This document shows, in pieces, positions 1 to 10,919 of a DNA stretch of 64,000 bases; position 1 is the first letter of the stretch, and each line of letters starts with the position of its first letter. Below the pieces are notes generated by a model. That model saw only the letters and a list, made by a program, of their open reading frames with translations. It searched no databases and had not been told where the DNA came from. The position numbers were made by a program, and so were the translations under genes. The stretch comes from Trema orientale. Lineage: Eukaryota; Streptophyta; Magnoliopsida; Rosales; Cannabaceae. The DNA is taken from NCBI GenBank assembly GCA_002914845.1, contig JXTC01000273.1, forward strand, positions 48,454 through 112,453, read 5' to 3'.

Positions 1-92
1 GTGCCATAGACACGTGACCTATAGATTTTTTTAAAAAAAGTATATATATAAATCAATTTAATTACTGTTTTAATGTATGAATCTTTTTTCAG

Positions 93-200
93 GGAAGTTT
101 TAAGTTATGAACTACGGCCTTGAGAAATAGATAATTAAAACAGACTCTAATTTCTCTAAAATAAACCGTAAGCTTAATAGGCTAAGCTTTTATTCTTATA
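93..200 (+). repeat. Direct repeat, copy 1
   Basis: This ~108-bp AT-rich segment recurs at 784-890 in the same orientation with about 90% identity by eye. Both copies run from a shared GGAAGTTTTAA start to the shared end TTATTCTTATA. The two copies enclose a MITE at 521-763. No coding potential is visible in the first 520 bases of the window. Confidence 0.7.
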
Positions 201-520
201 AATAAACGGTAAGCTTAATAGGCTAAAATTAAGAAGTTGGTATTATAAATAAACTGAAGCCATATATACCAAGCGTTTTAAAAAACAAGTTTACTATCAT
301 AGTATGCTAAAAGAGGACTAATGGGTAAATCAGGGGCTATAAAGTCTTTTGACCTTTATTAATTTACTAGGGGTCGCTTGATTGGTAGTTTGTTGTTGTT
401 TTTTTCATTCCTAGTTTTGGAAGTATGGCTGCTCATCAATACTGGTTCAAAGACTATTTGTTTTGGAAAATTCTACTAATTTTAATTTAATTTTCTAATT
501 TTTCATATATATATATATAT

Positions 521-763
521 GGGCACCAATCTAGTAGATATTTTTTTTTTTACCTACATATATGTATCATTTTGGCCAATGAAAATTTATTATGCATATT
601 TTTTTATTGTAAAAAGTAAGAGAGAGAAATAGCATTAATAATGCACGTCTTTTCATGCACCTCATTATAACCGTTGGATCACCATTAGATGATGAACCAA
701 CGACTAAAAAAAAAATAACTATACATAGACAAAAAAAAAAAAATACTTACTGGATTGGCAACT
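521..763. mobile_element. MITE in a (TA)n tract, copy 1
   Basis: A ~243-bp non-coding element sits between (AT)n tracts. Its left end starts GGGCACCAATCTAGTAG and its right end reads, on the other strand, GTTGCCAATCCAGTAAG, each followed by a T-run. Related copies lie at 9658-9888 and, truncated, at 19681-19885, all inside (TA)n. Targeting of TA microsatellites recalls Micron-type MITEs of plants; the superfamily assignment is inference. Confidence 0.65.
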
Positions 764-783
764 TATATATATATATTAACTAC

Positions 784-890
784 GGAAGTTTTAATTTATG
801 AACTACAGCCTTAAGAAATAGATAATTAAAATGGAGTCTAATTTCTCTAAAATAAACAATAGTTTAATAGGCTAAGCTTTTATTCTTATA
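784..890 (+). repeat. Direct repeat, copy 2
   Basis: Second copy of the segment at 93-200. It ends exactly where the MITE at 891 begins, so copy 1 shows what the left flank of that insertion looked like before the element arrived. Confidence 0.7.
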
Positions 891-1422
891 GGTCGCGTTT
901 GGATTGCAGAATAAGGATGAGATTGGATTGGATTAAATTAATCCCATGTTTGGTGTATGCATATGAGATGGATTGGATTGGATTAAAATAATCCACTCCA
1001 AAAATAATCTCCTTAGAAGGGGATAATCTTATCCTCTTGAGAATTTGGGATTGGATGGGATTATGAATTTGATTAAAAATAATAGAATGTTTTTGAAGTA
1101 GTAATAAATGATACTTTCGAAATTAACTTTTAAAAGTGGTAAAACCAGAAATGATATTTTTCAAAATATATTTTTTAAAAATGTATTTTTGTAAATAAGT
1201 TTTTAAAAATGATATTTTTACAAAATTAATTTCTAAAAATGGTATTTTTCTAAATTAATTTTTAAAAGTGGTATTTTTCTAAATAATCAAACCTCAAAAT
1301 TTGTAATTTACCTAAAACTATGAAACACATCTATCCTAACAAAAAGTAGCACACCAAATATGGGATAGGATTGGACTATAATTCCATCCTATCCTATACT
1401 ATCTTGCATACTAAACAAAGCC
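891..1422. mobile_element. Non-autonomous DNA transposon with ~70-bp inverted ends
   Basis: The 532-bp element begins GGTCGCGTTTGGATTGCA and its other end, read in reverse, begins GGCTTTGTTTAGTATGCA. Both ends continue into GGATTGGATT-like repeats and an inverted TTTGGTGT motif. The flanks share only ATA (888-890 and 1423-1425), which could be a 3-bp target duplication. A PIF/Harbinger (Tourist-like) origin is plausible but not proven. The centre is a degenerate TTTTTAAAAATGGTATTTTT repeat with no coding region. Confidence 0.5.
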
Positions 1423-2460
1423 ATAGTTTAAAGAGGAAAATAGAGAAAACACGGTGATTTTATAAAACAATTACAAATATACGGTGTACTTTTTTATATT
1501 TTTTTTCATACGGTGTTTAATTGAAAAATACCACATATGACTACATATCTATTTCAGCTTCTTCTTCCCTATCTCGCATACCCCACCTCTTGGGTGCCAC
1601 CTCTATTTCTGAAAGACCAGCTCCATGTTTTCCTTAGCTTCGTCCTGGACCAAATTGTCGGTATCGATCGAGTCCGTCTATAATATATTTGCATATTGGT
1701 TTGATGCTTACACCCTTGACGAAGCCATTGGAGCCGAAAGAAGATCAAAGTTATTGAGGACCGTCAATTCCGACATCGTTGAGCTTCCTCAAGTCCTCAA
1801 TTGCAGACATATTTGATGTAAAAAAAATCATTTTTAATCTTGATGTAAAAGTAAAGGTTTACCTCTGAAAGTAAAAAATCGTTTTTCAATTATTTTTTTA
1901 ATCATTTATTTATTTTACTCTTCGTCTAGATTGTTCTTTGTTAAAAAAATTAGCTCACTTCTATAAATAATTTTAATGTTTTCTTATGTACACTGAAGTT
2001 CATATGTTTGCTCTTACTCTTTATCTAGATTGAGCATGTGAATTAACTTCTGCACCCTATATGTTTGATGAAATATCTATATGAGTTCCCTCAAGTATAA
2101 GTATATGTTTATGCTCCAACTATATACTTATTAACTCCGTTAGAGTAAAGGATTTATAGTTATTTATGTAGCGAAACTATTTTGGTTACTAAACTATACT
2201 AGTAACCAAATGTAGATTGAAAAATTAAAAGGTAGATTGATTAATAGTAACCAAATATTGTAATTAGTAACTAGTAATGGGTAACCAGATTAGAAATTAA
2301 TCACCACTCCTTAAATCAATCCAGGTTGGTAACTAGAATTTGGATTAGTTATTCATTACTAAATTGGTAGATGGTTTATATACGGTCACTAGATTGAAAC
2401 TAGAAGCTAGATTAGTTACTGATATAACAAGTAACTAGTAACCAGAGTTGGTATCTGGAA
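1423..2460. other. Intergenic, no recognisable gene
   Basis: AT-rich sequence. One 63-codon open frame (1625-1816, +) lies in a locally more GC-rich patch at 1560-1810 but resembles no family I know and lacks gene-like context. From about 2160 onward the GTAACTAGTAACC-type motif appears and grades into the tandem array that starts at 2461. Confidence 0.5.
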
Positions 2461-4270
2461 GCTAGATTGGTTATTCATTACCAAATTGAGTAAACTATAT
2501 TATAACTAGTAACCAGTATTCAATTTCAAACGTAACTATTGACTATTAATCAGTTTTGAACACCAGTAGTAACCAATGCTAGTAATTCCACTACCGGTAT
2601 TAACAATTTGTTAAAGAAAAGGAAAAAATAAAGGGAAAGAGATGAAGGACTAGAGTATTCTTCGAGGGGGAAAAAGGGCATTAAAAAATGGAAAAAAAAA
2701 AAAAGCATAAAGAGAAGAATTAGGAAAAAAAAAGAGCTAGATTGGTTATTAGTTACTAAATTGAGTAAAATGTGTTATAATTGATAACTAGTAACCAGTA
2801 ATCAGTTTTAAATACTACTAATTAGTAACCGGTAACCAGTTTCGAATAATGGTAACTAGTAACCAGTAACCAGTTTTGAATATTGATAATTAATAACCAA
2901 TGTTAGTAATTAAACTATCAATGTTAGTAATTCGTTAAAGAAAAGGAAAGATAGGAAGGACTAGTGTTCTTTGAGGGATTAAAATTTTAAAAAAATAGAA
3001 AAAATAGGGAAAAATTAGGAAAAAGGGAGCTAGATTGGATACTATAGTTACTAAATTGAGTAAAATATATTATAAATGATAACTAGTAATCGGTAACCAG
3101 TTTCGAACATTGGTAACTAGTTTCATACACTAGTAACTAGTAACCGGCAACCAGTTTCAAATAATGGTAATTAATAACTTATGTTAGTAATTCCACTATC
3201 AGTGTAAATAACTCATTAAAAGAAAAAGAAAAAATAAAATGAAAGAGAGGAAGGACTGGTGTTTTTTGAGGAAAAAAAATTAGAAAGGAAAGCTCAAAGG
3301 GAAAAGTGAAAAAAAAAAGAGCTAGATTGGTTACTAGTTACTAAATTGAGCAAAATATATTATAACTAGTCACTAGTAACCGGTAACCAGTTTCGAACAC
3401 TGGTAACTAGTAATCGGTAACCAGTTTTCGAACACTGGTAACTAGTAACTGACAACCAGTTTCGAATACTAGTAATTAACCGACAACTAGTTTCTAATAT
3501 CATTGTTAGTAATTCATTAAAGAAAAGAAAAAAATAAAATAAAAGAGAGGAAGGACTAGTGTTCTTTGAGGGAAAAAAATTAAAAAAATTGTACAAACGG
3601 AAAAATTAGGAAAAAGGAGCTAGATTGGTTATTATAGTTACTAAATTGAGTAAAATGTATTATAACTGGTAATTACTAATTAATAACCAGTTTTGAATAC
3701 TGGTAACTAGTAATCGGTAACTAGTTTCGAATACTGGTAACTAGTAATCGGCAACCAGTTTCGAACACTAGTAACTAATAACCTATGTTAGTAATTCCAC
3801 TATCAGTGTTAGTAATTCATTAAAGAAAAAGAAAAAATAAAATGAAAGAGAGGAAGGACTAGTGTTCTTTGAGGAAAAAAAAAAAAAAGAATGCACAAAG
3901 GGAAAAATTAAGGAAAAAAAAGAACTAGATTGGTTACTAGTTACTTAATTGAGCAAAATGTATTATAACTGGTAACCAGTAACTAATTTCGAACACTGAT
4001 AACTAGTAATTAGTAACCATTTCGAACATTGGTATCTAGTAATTGGTAACCAGTTTTTGAACACTGATTACTAGCAACCGGCAACCAATTTCGAACACTA
4101 GTAATTAATCGGCTACCAGTTCATTGTTAGTAATTCATTAAAGAAAAGGAAAAAATAAAATGAAAGAGAGGAATGACTAGTGTTCTTTGAGGAAACAATT
4201 AGGGGAAAAAAAAGCATTCAAAAAAGAAAAAAGAATGTACAAAGAAAAAATCTACGGAAAAATATATTTA
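2461..4270 (+). repeat. Tandem array of ~295-bp units
   Basis: The landmark GCTAGATTGGTTA recurs near 2461, 2736, 3029, 3321, 3619 and (as ACTAGATTGG) 3924, giving periods of about 275-305 bp and roughly six units. Each unit has a TTACTAAATTGAG block, several ~30-bp subrepeats built on GGTAACTAGTAACC and CAGTTTCGAACACTGG, then a purine-rich block ending AGGAAGGACTAGTGTTC. Open frames here are artefacts of the repeat. Diverged GGTTACTAGTAACC-type sequence also occurs at 13.7-14.8, 35.2-35.7, 38.2-38.4 and 59.9-60.2 kb. Confidence 0.8.
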
Positions 4271-5288
4271 AAATTAAAAAAAAGAAAAGAAAAGAGGACT
4301 ATTATTCTTTGAGGAAAAAATTAGAGAAGAAAAAAAATCATTCAGAAAAGAAAAAAGAAAACACAAAAAGAAAATTTAGGAAAAAATGGTATTTAAAATA
4401 AAAAATTAAAAAAAAAAGAGAAAAGAAAGCTAAAAGTTGAGTCATAGAGTTTTGAACTTTGATCTCATATAAAGAAATTAGTAGGCCCAATCACTGGACA
4501 ATAAGATCTTTTTCATATTTTAAGTTACACTTTTTATTTAAGAACGATTATTAAAAGATTTGTTGAAATTACCAAAAATGCCACCGCATTTTGACACCAT
4601 ATATATCTAATTCTTTTGGCTTATGTACCGTATGAAGTTTGAATTTTTTCCAAATACCGTATTTTCTTAATTCTTTTTACTTTTAAAGGGAAAACCCTTA
4701 AAATCCCTAGTTTAAAAGCCAAGATAAAGTTAATGGGCTAAGCATGTTGAACGAAAAAGCCCAAAACTAATTATACCAATACTCAATAAAAGGAGAGAAA
4801 CAAATATCTACGAAAAAAAATTCTCATTTAAAACGGGAAACAAAACAAATAAGAAAAATAGAAAACAAAACTTAATTAAAAAAATATATAGCAACTATAC
4901 CACCTATGCAAGTTATCCAGCAAAAAAAAAAAAATTACATGTATGTGTATAAGGAGTCAGCCGTGACACACAAAGTATTAAAATACTCAAGCAGCTGGAT
5001 CAAAAGCTCGACTCGCAAGTTGATTGCGCTTTCTATATTATTCTAGTAGAAAACAGAGTATATTTGTATTTGCAGTTTCACAGATATTCGACTATTTTGC
5101 TAGCCCAAAATTCGGCCATTTTGCTAAGAGCCCAAAACAAACATGAACAACGTGTGAGTCTCCCGCTACTTTTCCTCCTCCAAAATAAATAAATCAATAA
5201 ATCCAGCTAGTTTTCATGGCGCCTTGAGCTCTTTCAGTGGGAGGTGAAGAAGAAGAAGAAGTCAAGGTTGGCAACGAAATCACAGTCC
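4271..5288. other. Intergenic and 5' region of the dCMP deaminase gene
   Basis: Purine-rich decay of the tandem array runs to about 4430, followed by AT-rich sequence. The last ~150 bp before the gene become pyrimidine-rich (TTTTCCTCCTCC near 5170), as expected of a plant 5' leader. A three-codon upstream open frame (ATG at 5216, stop at 5225) precedes the deaminase start. No confident TATA box was assigned. Confidence 0.4.
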
Positions 5289-8200
5289 ATGAGCCCTCGC
5301 GAGCTAACTCTGGTCTCCACGGCTACCATTTTTGGTGCCTTAGCATCTGCACTCGCTTACCGCTTCTTCTTCTTCAACCATCCTAAGAAATCTCACGGAC
5401 TCGATTCCTCACTCAACGGCGTCGTCTCGAGAAATCGCTCTTCACAAAGCCCTTTTGATCCCTCAAAACGAAAAGGGTAAGTTTCAAAACTCCCAAATTT
5501 GATCCCTGTTACTTTGTTTTGACTCTTCTGTTTTGGACATTGCTAGGGTTTAAGAGTATCCATGAAGGTAACTTTTTTTTTTTTTTGGGGAGTAATTGAC
5601 TTGATGGTTTTACTCCATTAATGGTTTCTCATATGGGTTTTGGTTTTTAAGCTTAAATATCTAAGTTTTGATTGCAGATATCTGTCATGGGATGATTATT
5701 TCATGGCAATAGCATTCTTATCGGCTGAAAGATCCAAAGATCCTAACAGGCAGGTCATGACTAGTTCTAATGCGTATGAGTGCTCTTTCAATCATGATTT
5801 TACTAACTAATGAAGCGTGCTTTAATTTGTGTCTGATGTGGGGATTTGATGGGTTAGAATTTAAATTGACTTGTTTTCCATGATTTTGTATTGTTAATGT
5901 ATAGGTTGGAGCTTGTCTGGTGAGTCAAAATGGTGTAATTCTAGGTAAGTCCACCTCACAGAAAAGAGGCCATTGATTTAATTCCAAATTATTACCTGGC
6001 ACATGATTTTGCACCCCCCTCCCCTCCCTATTTTTTTTTTTTTTTTTTTTTTTTGTTTATCATGTTAGCTAAATATATATCTAGTCACTAGTGTCACTTG
6101 TAAATTTCATGTTGTGCAGAGAAAAGTGAGCAAGAACTGGCANTGGATTGAATCACCAGATCCGACCATATTAGGGAAGTTTGATACCCAAACAGATTCA
6201 AATGCAAGGAAAAAAGTGCCAAAAATTGGTGATAATGCAAATAGCTCCAAAATCAATATGGAAGAAGAACCTGCATCTAATGAAAACATTTCTGAGGCTC
6301 AAGAACAGAAGCAGTCTGCTGATCATATTCAGGACATAAGGAAAGTCTTCATGGATAAGCATGTAATCAGATGATCCCTGGTTTTGGTGCTTTCTTTCTT
6401 GTTTATCATGTTTGCAAAATATATATCTAGTCATTTCTGATCCTTTTGAATTTTATGTTGTGCAGAGAAAAGTGAGCAAGAACTGGCATATTCCTCCTTC
6501 TTTTCCTAGTGAAGGTGTTATTTTTGCTTATGTTAGTCCTCAAGTAGATAAGTCAACTGAGCCTTTCACATGGGGAAAGCCAGATCATTTTGTACTTCGC
6601 AAGTGAGTTTTTTCCTTCTTTAACTGTTGCTAGTGTATCATCATAGTGTATCTCTTTTCTTTTTTTTTTTTTTTTTTACTGGAATGGACAGTTGCTCTTT
6701 TTCGTATCATATGTTGTAGTGTGTAATCTTCAGAAACTCTGATTCAAGAAAAACCGAGAATGAAATATGTTTAGCATCATATATATTATTTCTATTCCAG
6801 CTTTTGCTGATTCACCTCCTTGGCTTAACCACATTTTTGAAGATTTCCTTTTATGTACTTATTGGACCTTGATTTTAATACTAGACTTTAATATTGAGTT
6901 ACGTCTATACGACATAAGTTTTGTACCATGTCAGATAATCATTTTTTTTTATGGGTTGGGGGTGGGGGTTATTAAAGTTATTGAGTGCTCTGTGGGTCTT
7001 TTATCGAATATCTGCAATTGCTGATCTTATATTTCTGTAAATTTTGTTCACTTTCATGCTATATTCCTTTATCAGGCATTGGATACAATGGTTTTCCTAG
7101 AGGTTGTTCGGATGACAGGCTTCCTTGGGCAAAGGTTGGTGTCACATAAAGATGTTGATCTATATTTTCATTCTTGAGCTATGATGTCATGTAAACTGTT
7201 CGGTATGTTTCAGAAATCAAGAAATGGGGATCCTCTGGAGACAAAGTATCCGTAAGTCTATGTCTCCATAACCTCCATTTCTTTTTATTTACTATAAGAA
7301 CAATTTTTAGTTCAAAAACTAATTTGAACCTGCATCATCTCTAATTTCTGCTTGTTTTCCAAATTCTCTGTTGTTGGTTGTAACTTTTAACCTATCTGAT
7401 TATCTTTTCTAGTTATGTTTGTCATGCTGAAGTCAACGCTATCCTAAACACAAATCACGCTTCCGCTGCTGGACAGGTTGGTTCTTGTCATATTTGCTTT
7501 CCTATTCACCTTGAATATTTAACTCCATCGAGCACTTTAACTTCAGACATCCATATTTTGTTTTGTTATTATACTTCTCTTTTCTCCTATTAAAAAGTCA
7601 GAGAAGAAGAAGAAAGCAATAAGGAAGGAAAGTTTCACTTGTTTACATTATAGTTTACCTGGGTCGTCAATTCCAAAGGTTCATGTATTGGTATTTGTTT
7701 ATATTCCTTTTTGTGACTGAAGAAGCATTTCATCCCTAATCTCTGCAGAAGCTTTATGTGACCATGTTCCCTTGCAATGAGTGTGCCAAGATAATTATTC
7801 AGGTAACTTTATCATTTTTTCCCCTCTTCTTCTGGTTTTGTATCTTCATTACTTCGAATTTCAAGCACTAGAGCAGAATTTTAACCTCGTCTTTCTGGTT
7901 GATAATATCCTTGAAGATACAAACTCAAACATATGTTAATGGAATTTTCACTGAGTACGCTTGCCATTTTCGCACCTGGTCTAAATGCATTATTTGAAAA
8001 CTTAGATAGATCTAATGTTCGTCTTTCTTGCAGGCAGGTGTTTCTGAAGTGATATATTTCATTGAGAAAAGGTTAAATGATTCAAATGTTGCATATGTTG
8101 CTTCTCACAAACTATTGTCAATGGCTGGTATTAAAGTAAGCATTTTTCATTTCTTAAATTTACGTTCAAAACTTCTATCATGCCTCTAGAATCAGGTATT

Positions 8201-8551
8201 AGGTTTGGTCTTCATAAAACTACCCTCATTAGTTCAGTCTTACTCACTTTACAGTGAAATTATGGCTTGCTAGAATGTGGCTCTTTTGTGTTAAAGATAT
8301 GCCTATAGCTGCCGGATGTGTCTCACACATTAGCATACAAACATGTGCTCTAAATATTTACAGCTGAGTAAATTTCCAAAAAATCTGCTCCGGCTTTTCT
8401 TTCTTATAAAATACAAGATATTCATGTTTCCCATCTGGATAACTACATTTCGGCCTATTATCCATCTTATATTCATCCCATTTTTCCCTTATAGGTTAGG
8501 AAGCATCAACCGCAGATGGACCAGATATTAATCAAGTTTAAGGAGCCATAG
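5289..8551 (+). CDS. dCMP deaminase (9 exons)
   Basis: Deaminates dCMP to dUMP, feeding thymidylate synthesis (EC 3.5.4.12). Exons: 5289-5476, 5678-5753, 5905-5944, 7076-7134, 7214-7251, 7413-7476, 7749-7802, 8034-8135, 8495-8551; all introns are GT-AG and frames join cleanly into 225 aa. A hydrophobic stretch (residues ~7-29) at the N-terminus could be a membrane anchor or targeting signal. The deaminase fold shows GYNGFPRG (104-111), zinc ligand His138 and proton shuttle Glu140 in CHAEVNAI, and zinc ligands Cys164 and Cys167 in PCNEC. I start at ATG 5289 because the longer open frame begins with GTG at 5244. Intron 3 (5945-7075) is unusually long and contains a foreign XPG/UVH3 exon fragment. 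The catalytic core looks intact; only sense exonisation of the insert would spoil it. Confidence 0.93.
6053..6602 (+). pseudogene. XPG/UVH3 DNA-repair gene fragment inside a deaminase intron
   Basis: Two exon pieces lie in sense orientation in intron 3 of the dCMP deaminase. The second (6466-6602) encodes [19 protein letters not shown] and then [14 protein letters not shown], matching the conserved C-terminal nuclease region of XPG/UVH3 (excision repair endonuclease) as I know the family. The first (about 6143-6362) encodes [13 protein letters not shown] through [17 protein letters not shown], which would sit just upstream in the same protein; its donor GTAATC at 6363 and the acceptor at 6465 join in frame. 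A ~90-bp copy of the intron end plus the first codons of the second exon (6400-6488) is repeated at 6053-6142, fused to the first exon with an N at 6143. The rest of the repair gene is absent, so this is a transplanted, rearranged fragment. Confidence 0.8.
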
Positions 8552-8659
8552 AGTTTGATTCTTAGATCAAGGCTGGTAATAATTTTTATTCATGCTTCTG
8601 TATTCTCTTTAAACCAATCTAGCAAAGCTTGTTGCTCCCTGTAATTTCTCCCATCTGTG

Positions 8660-8945
8660 AACTTTCGCGTCAGTACTTTTTCAAAGACTGAGTTGTATAT
8701 TTGGTAATCGTTGTATGCATCTGTTGGATTTTACTTAGTTTCTTATTTGGATTTCTTAGTTTCTTATTTGGTTTATTGTCTTCTTTATCCATTTTTTTCC
8801 TTTTATTTCCGTTAAATTTTTCTGTTGTGTTGAAGTTGCTTTCAGCCATTGTAAACTGACATCACTTTCAAACTTTATTCCTTTGAAAATCCGTTGGAAT
8901 TGTATGGCATATTAAAGTTTGTAGTGAAATAGATGACCCGAGGTA
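8660..8945 (+). repeat. 3' flank shared with the snurportin gene
   Basis: Downstream of the deaminase stop, ~285 bp matches the region after the snurportin stop (about 51960-52250) in the same orientation. Shared landmarks include CAAAGACTGAGTTGTATATT, a TTGGCCATTGCAAAC-like block and GGCATTTTAAAGTTT-like sequence near the end. The segment probably includes the deaminase 3' UTR and polyadenylation region, so the two genes may share a transcript tail by past duplication. Confidence 0.7.
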
Positions 8946-9490
8946 AGACGAAAAGTAATAATAATATCTATTCCATTCCTTTTAAATGAAAAACCCATTG
9001 GAATTGGAATGGGTGTTTGTTTCAACAATTCCAGTTTTTCCATTCAAATAGTCTTTTGGTAATGAGTTTTTGTTTCAACATTTTTTTTTTTCCATTCAAA
9101 TGATCTATTAATCACGTCAACCCTTGGAATGAATTTTTTATGTCTTGAAATGAGAATGGAGCCTAAGAGGTATTTTTGAATAGTCTATTTTAATGTCCCT
9201 CATTCTAAATACAATTTATTCTATTTTATTTTACTTCAAATGTCTCTCATTCTAATTACAATACATTTCAAAATTTTTATTTAAATATACTCTTTCAAAT
9301 GGGTGAACAAATGGGCCCATCATACTCTCAACGTGGTGACCTTAACTAATATTTTCCTTAAACACCGCCCGAAACGATCCACCTAGATATGAGGTTTATG
9401 TGATACTTGTTCTCATTTGTCCGGTATGTCTTGGACAAAATTTGCTTACAACAGTTAGTAAAACAATACATATGTAATATATATATATAT
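8946..9490. other. Intergenic, AT-rich
   Basis: No gene seen. Two TTTCAACA...TTCCATTCAAAT blocks near 9020-9060 and 9070-9100, and two ATGTC(C/T)CTCATTCTAA blocks near 9195 and 9240, are short local duplications. A (TA)n tract ends at 9490. Confidence 0.4.
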
Positions 9491-9641
9491 GGGCGCGTTT
9501 ATAGTAGAGATGTCTCTACATAGGGCTTTGTCTATACACCGTTTGATGAGAATCTGTGTATAAACAGATTCTTCACAGATTTCTATCAAGCGGTGTATAA
9601 ATGGGGGCCCTACGTAGGGGCGCTCCTACTGTAGCCCTCCC
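9491..9641. mobile_element. 151-bp fold-back MITE, copy 1
   Basis: Nearly the whole element is an inverted repeat: it begins GGGCGCGTTTATAGTAGAG and the reverse complement of its end begins GGGAGGGCTACAGTAGGAG. Arms meet around a short loop near 9565, with CACCGTTTGATGAGAATCTG pairing with the GATTTCTATCAAGCGGTG arm. It sits in (TA)n, so its target duplication cannot be read. A second copy of identical length is at 41036-41186. Confidence 0.8.
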
Positions 9642-9657
9642 TTATATATATATATAT

Positions 9658-9888
9658 GGGCACTAATTCATAGGTATTTTTTTTATCTATACATGTGTTA
9701 TTTTGGTCAATGAAAATTTTTGTTGCATATTTTTTTATATTAAAAAATAAGAGAGAGAAATAACATTAATGATGCGCGTCTTTTTATACACTTTACTATA
9801 GTTATTTGATCACTATTAGAAGATGATCTAACGGTTAAAAAAAAATATCTACACAAGTAAAAAAAAAATACCTACTGAATTGGGGCCC
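9658..9888. mobile_element. MITE in a (TA)n tract, copy 2
   Basis: Same family as 521-763. The left end is GGGCACTAATTCATAGG and the right end reads GGGCCCCAATTCAGTAGG on the other strand, with T-runs inside both ends. TA repeats flank it on both sides, and it lies 16 bp from the fold-back MITE at 9491-9641. Confidence 0.7.
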
Positions 9889-9919
<31 letters not shown>

Positions 9920-10074
9920 TATTAAAGAACTAATTAATATAACCTAGGGAAGAGGCTATTGTGTAAAATGTGCATATTGGCTGTTGGATTGATAACTGAA
10001 CAATTATAATGGGCGTGCTCGTTTTACACTTTGTTGTAATAAATGTTTACTAAATGACGAAGTATGTGGATTTT

Positions 10075-10225
10075 TACACTTGGTATATATACTTATATAC
10101 TAGTTTTAATTTGTGTATTGAGTATATAATTTTTTATACTAGGTATATAATCTTTTACATATGGTATATAGACTTATATACTGGTCATTTACTGTAACAT
10201 TTGAAAAATGGACATATACTTAAAA
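10075..10225 (+). repeat. Dispersed repeat, host of a MITE insertion
   Basis: This TATACTAGGTATATAATC-type segment is repeated at about 12225-12345. The two copies end in GGACATATACTTAAAA and GGATATTTACTTAAA respectively, and the second copy lacks the 523-bp element that follows the first. Confidence 0.65.
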
Positions 10226-10748
10226 GGATTTTGGGTACGACTAGCCCTTGTATCATTCGTGATTGACAAAATAGTCCCTGTGTTATTCTTTTTAGCAATT
10301 AAGTCCCTAAGTTTTAAAAAAAATTGGCAATTAAGTCATGTTCGTAAGTAATTGTTAAAATATTGGATAGAACTGAGCATTTTTATGTCACATACAGGGT
10401 TTTAAAAGTTCAAATCAATATTTTAATGGCATTAGTTGAAATTAGAAAGGAAAAAAACTAAAAGTTTAGAACAATTAATAACATAATATAAAAAAATTCA
10501 AAAAATTCAAAAATTTAGAATTTCTCTTTAAATTTCATTTTATATCTCTTCCAAACTAGTTAGTGTTAGTGAAATACTAATTTCTTTCGCTTAAACATGT
10601 TCAATTTCATGAAAATTTTAACATTAACAAACAAAAAGGACTAAATTGCCAAGATTTTTAAATCTTAAGGACTTAATTACCAAAAAAATAATTTAGGGAC
10701 TATTTTACCAAACTGTGAATAAATAGGGACTAATTATGCCAAAAATCT
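10226..10748. mobile_element. 523-bp MULE-type MITE with 9-bp target duplication
   Basis: Perfect 9-bp direct repeats TACTTAAAA flank the element (10217-10225 and 10749-10757). The ends are inverted repeats of about 85-100 bp: GGATTTTGGGTACGACTAG on the left and, reverse-complemented, AGATTTTTGGCATAATTAG on the right, both continuing through AAAATAGTCCCT and AATTAAGTCC blocks. A related unoccupied site is present near 12330-12375. A 9-bp duplication with long inverted ends is the Mutator-like signature. No coding region is inside. Confidence 0.85.
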
Positions 10749-10919
10749 TACTTAAAATGAGCCCAAAATTCGGTCATTTTGCTATAAGACCAACCATGGC
10801 AAGTGCTAGCAGTGTGGTGGGTTAAGTTTGGGGCTTCTTACGAAAATCCAAGCACATAGACCGAAAAAAATGAAAAATCCTAGATGGGCCTAACTTTTTG
10901 AGAAATCTCGGATTTATTT

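Noticed and set aside
4180-4401. 73-codon lysine-rich frame
   Set aside because: Translation of the purine-rich part of a tandem repeat.
5244-5288. Longer N-terminus of the dCMP deaminase (MKKKKK...)
   Set aside because: The codon at 5244 is GTG; plant nuclear genes start at ATG, and the next in-frame ATG (5289) leads the expected hydrophobic N-terminus.
9491-9641. MicroRNA precursor
   Set aside because: The hairpin is nearly perfect along its full length and exists in a second copy with a target duplication, so it is a MITE; small RNAs from it remain possible.
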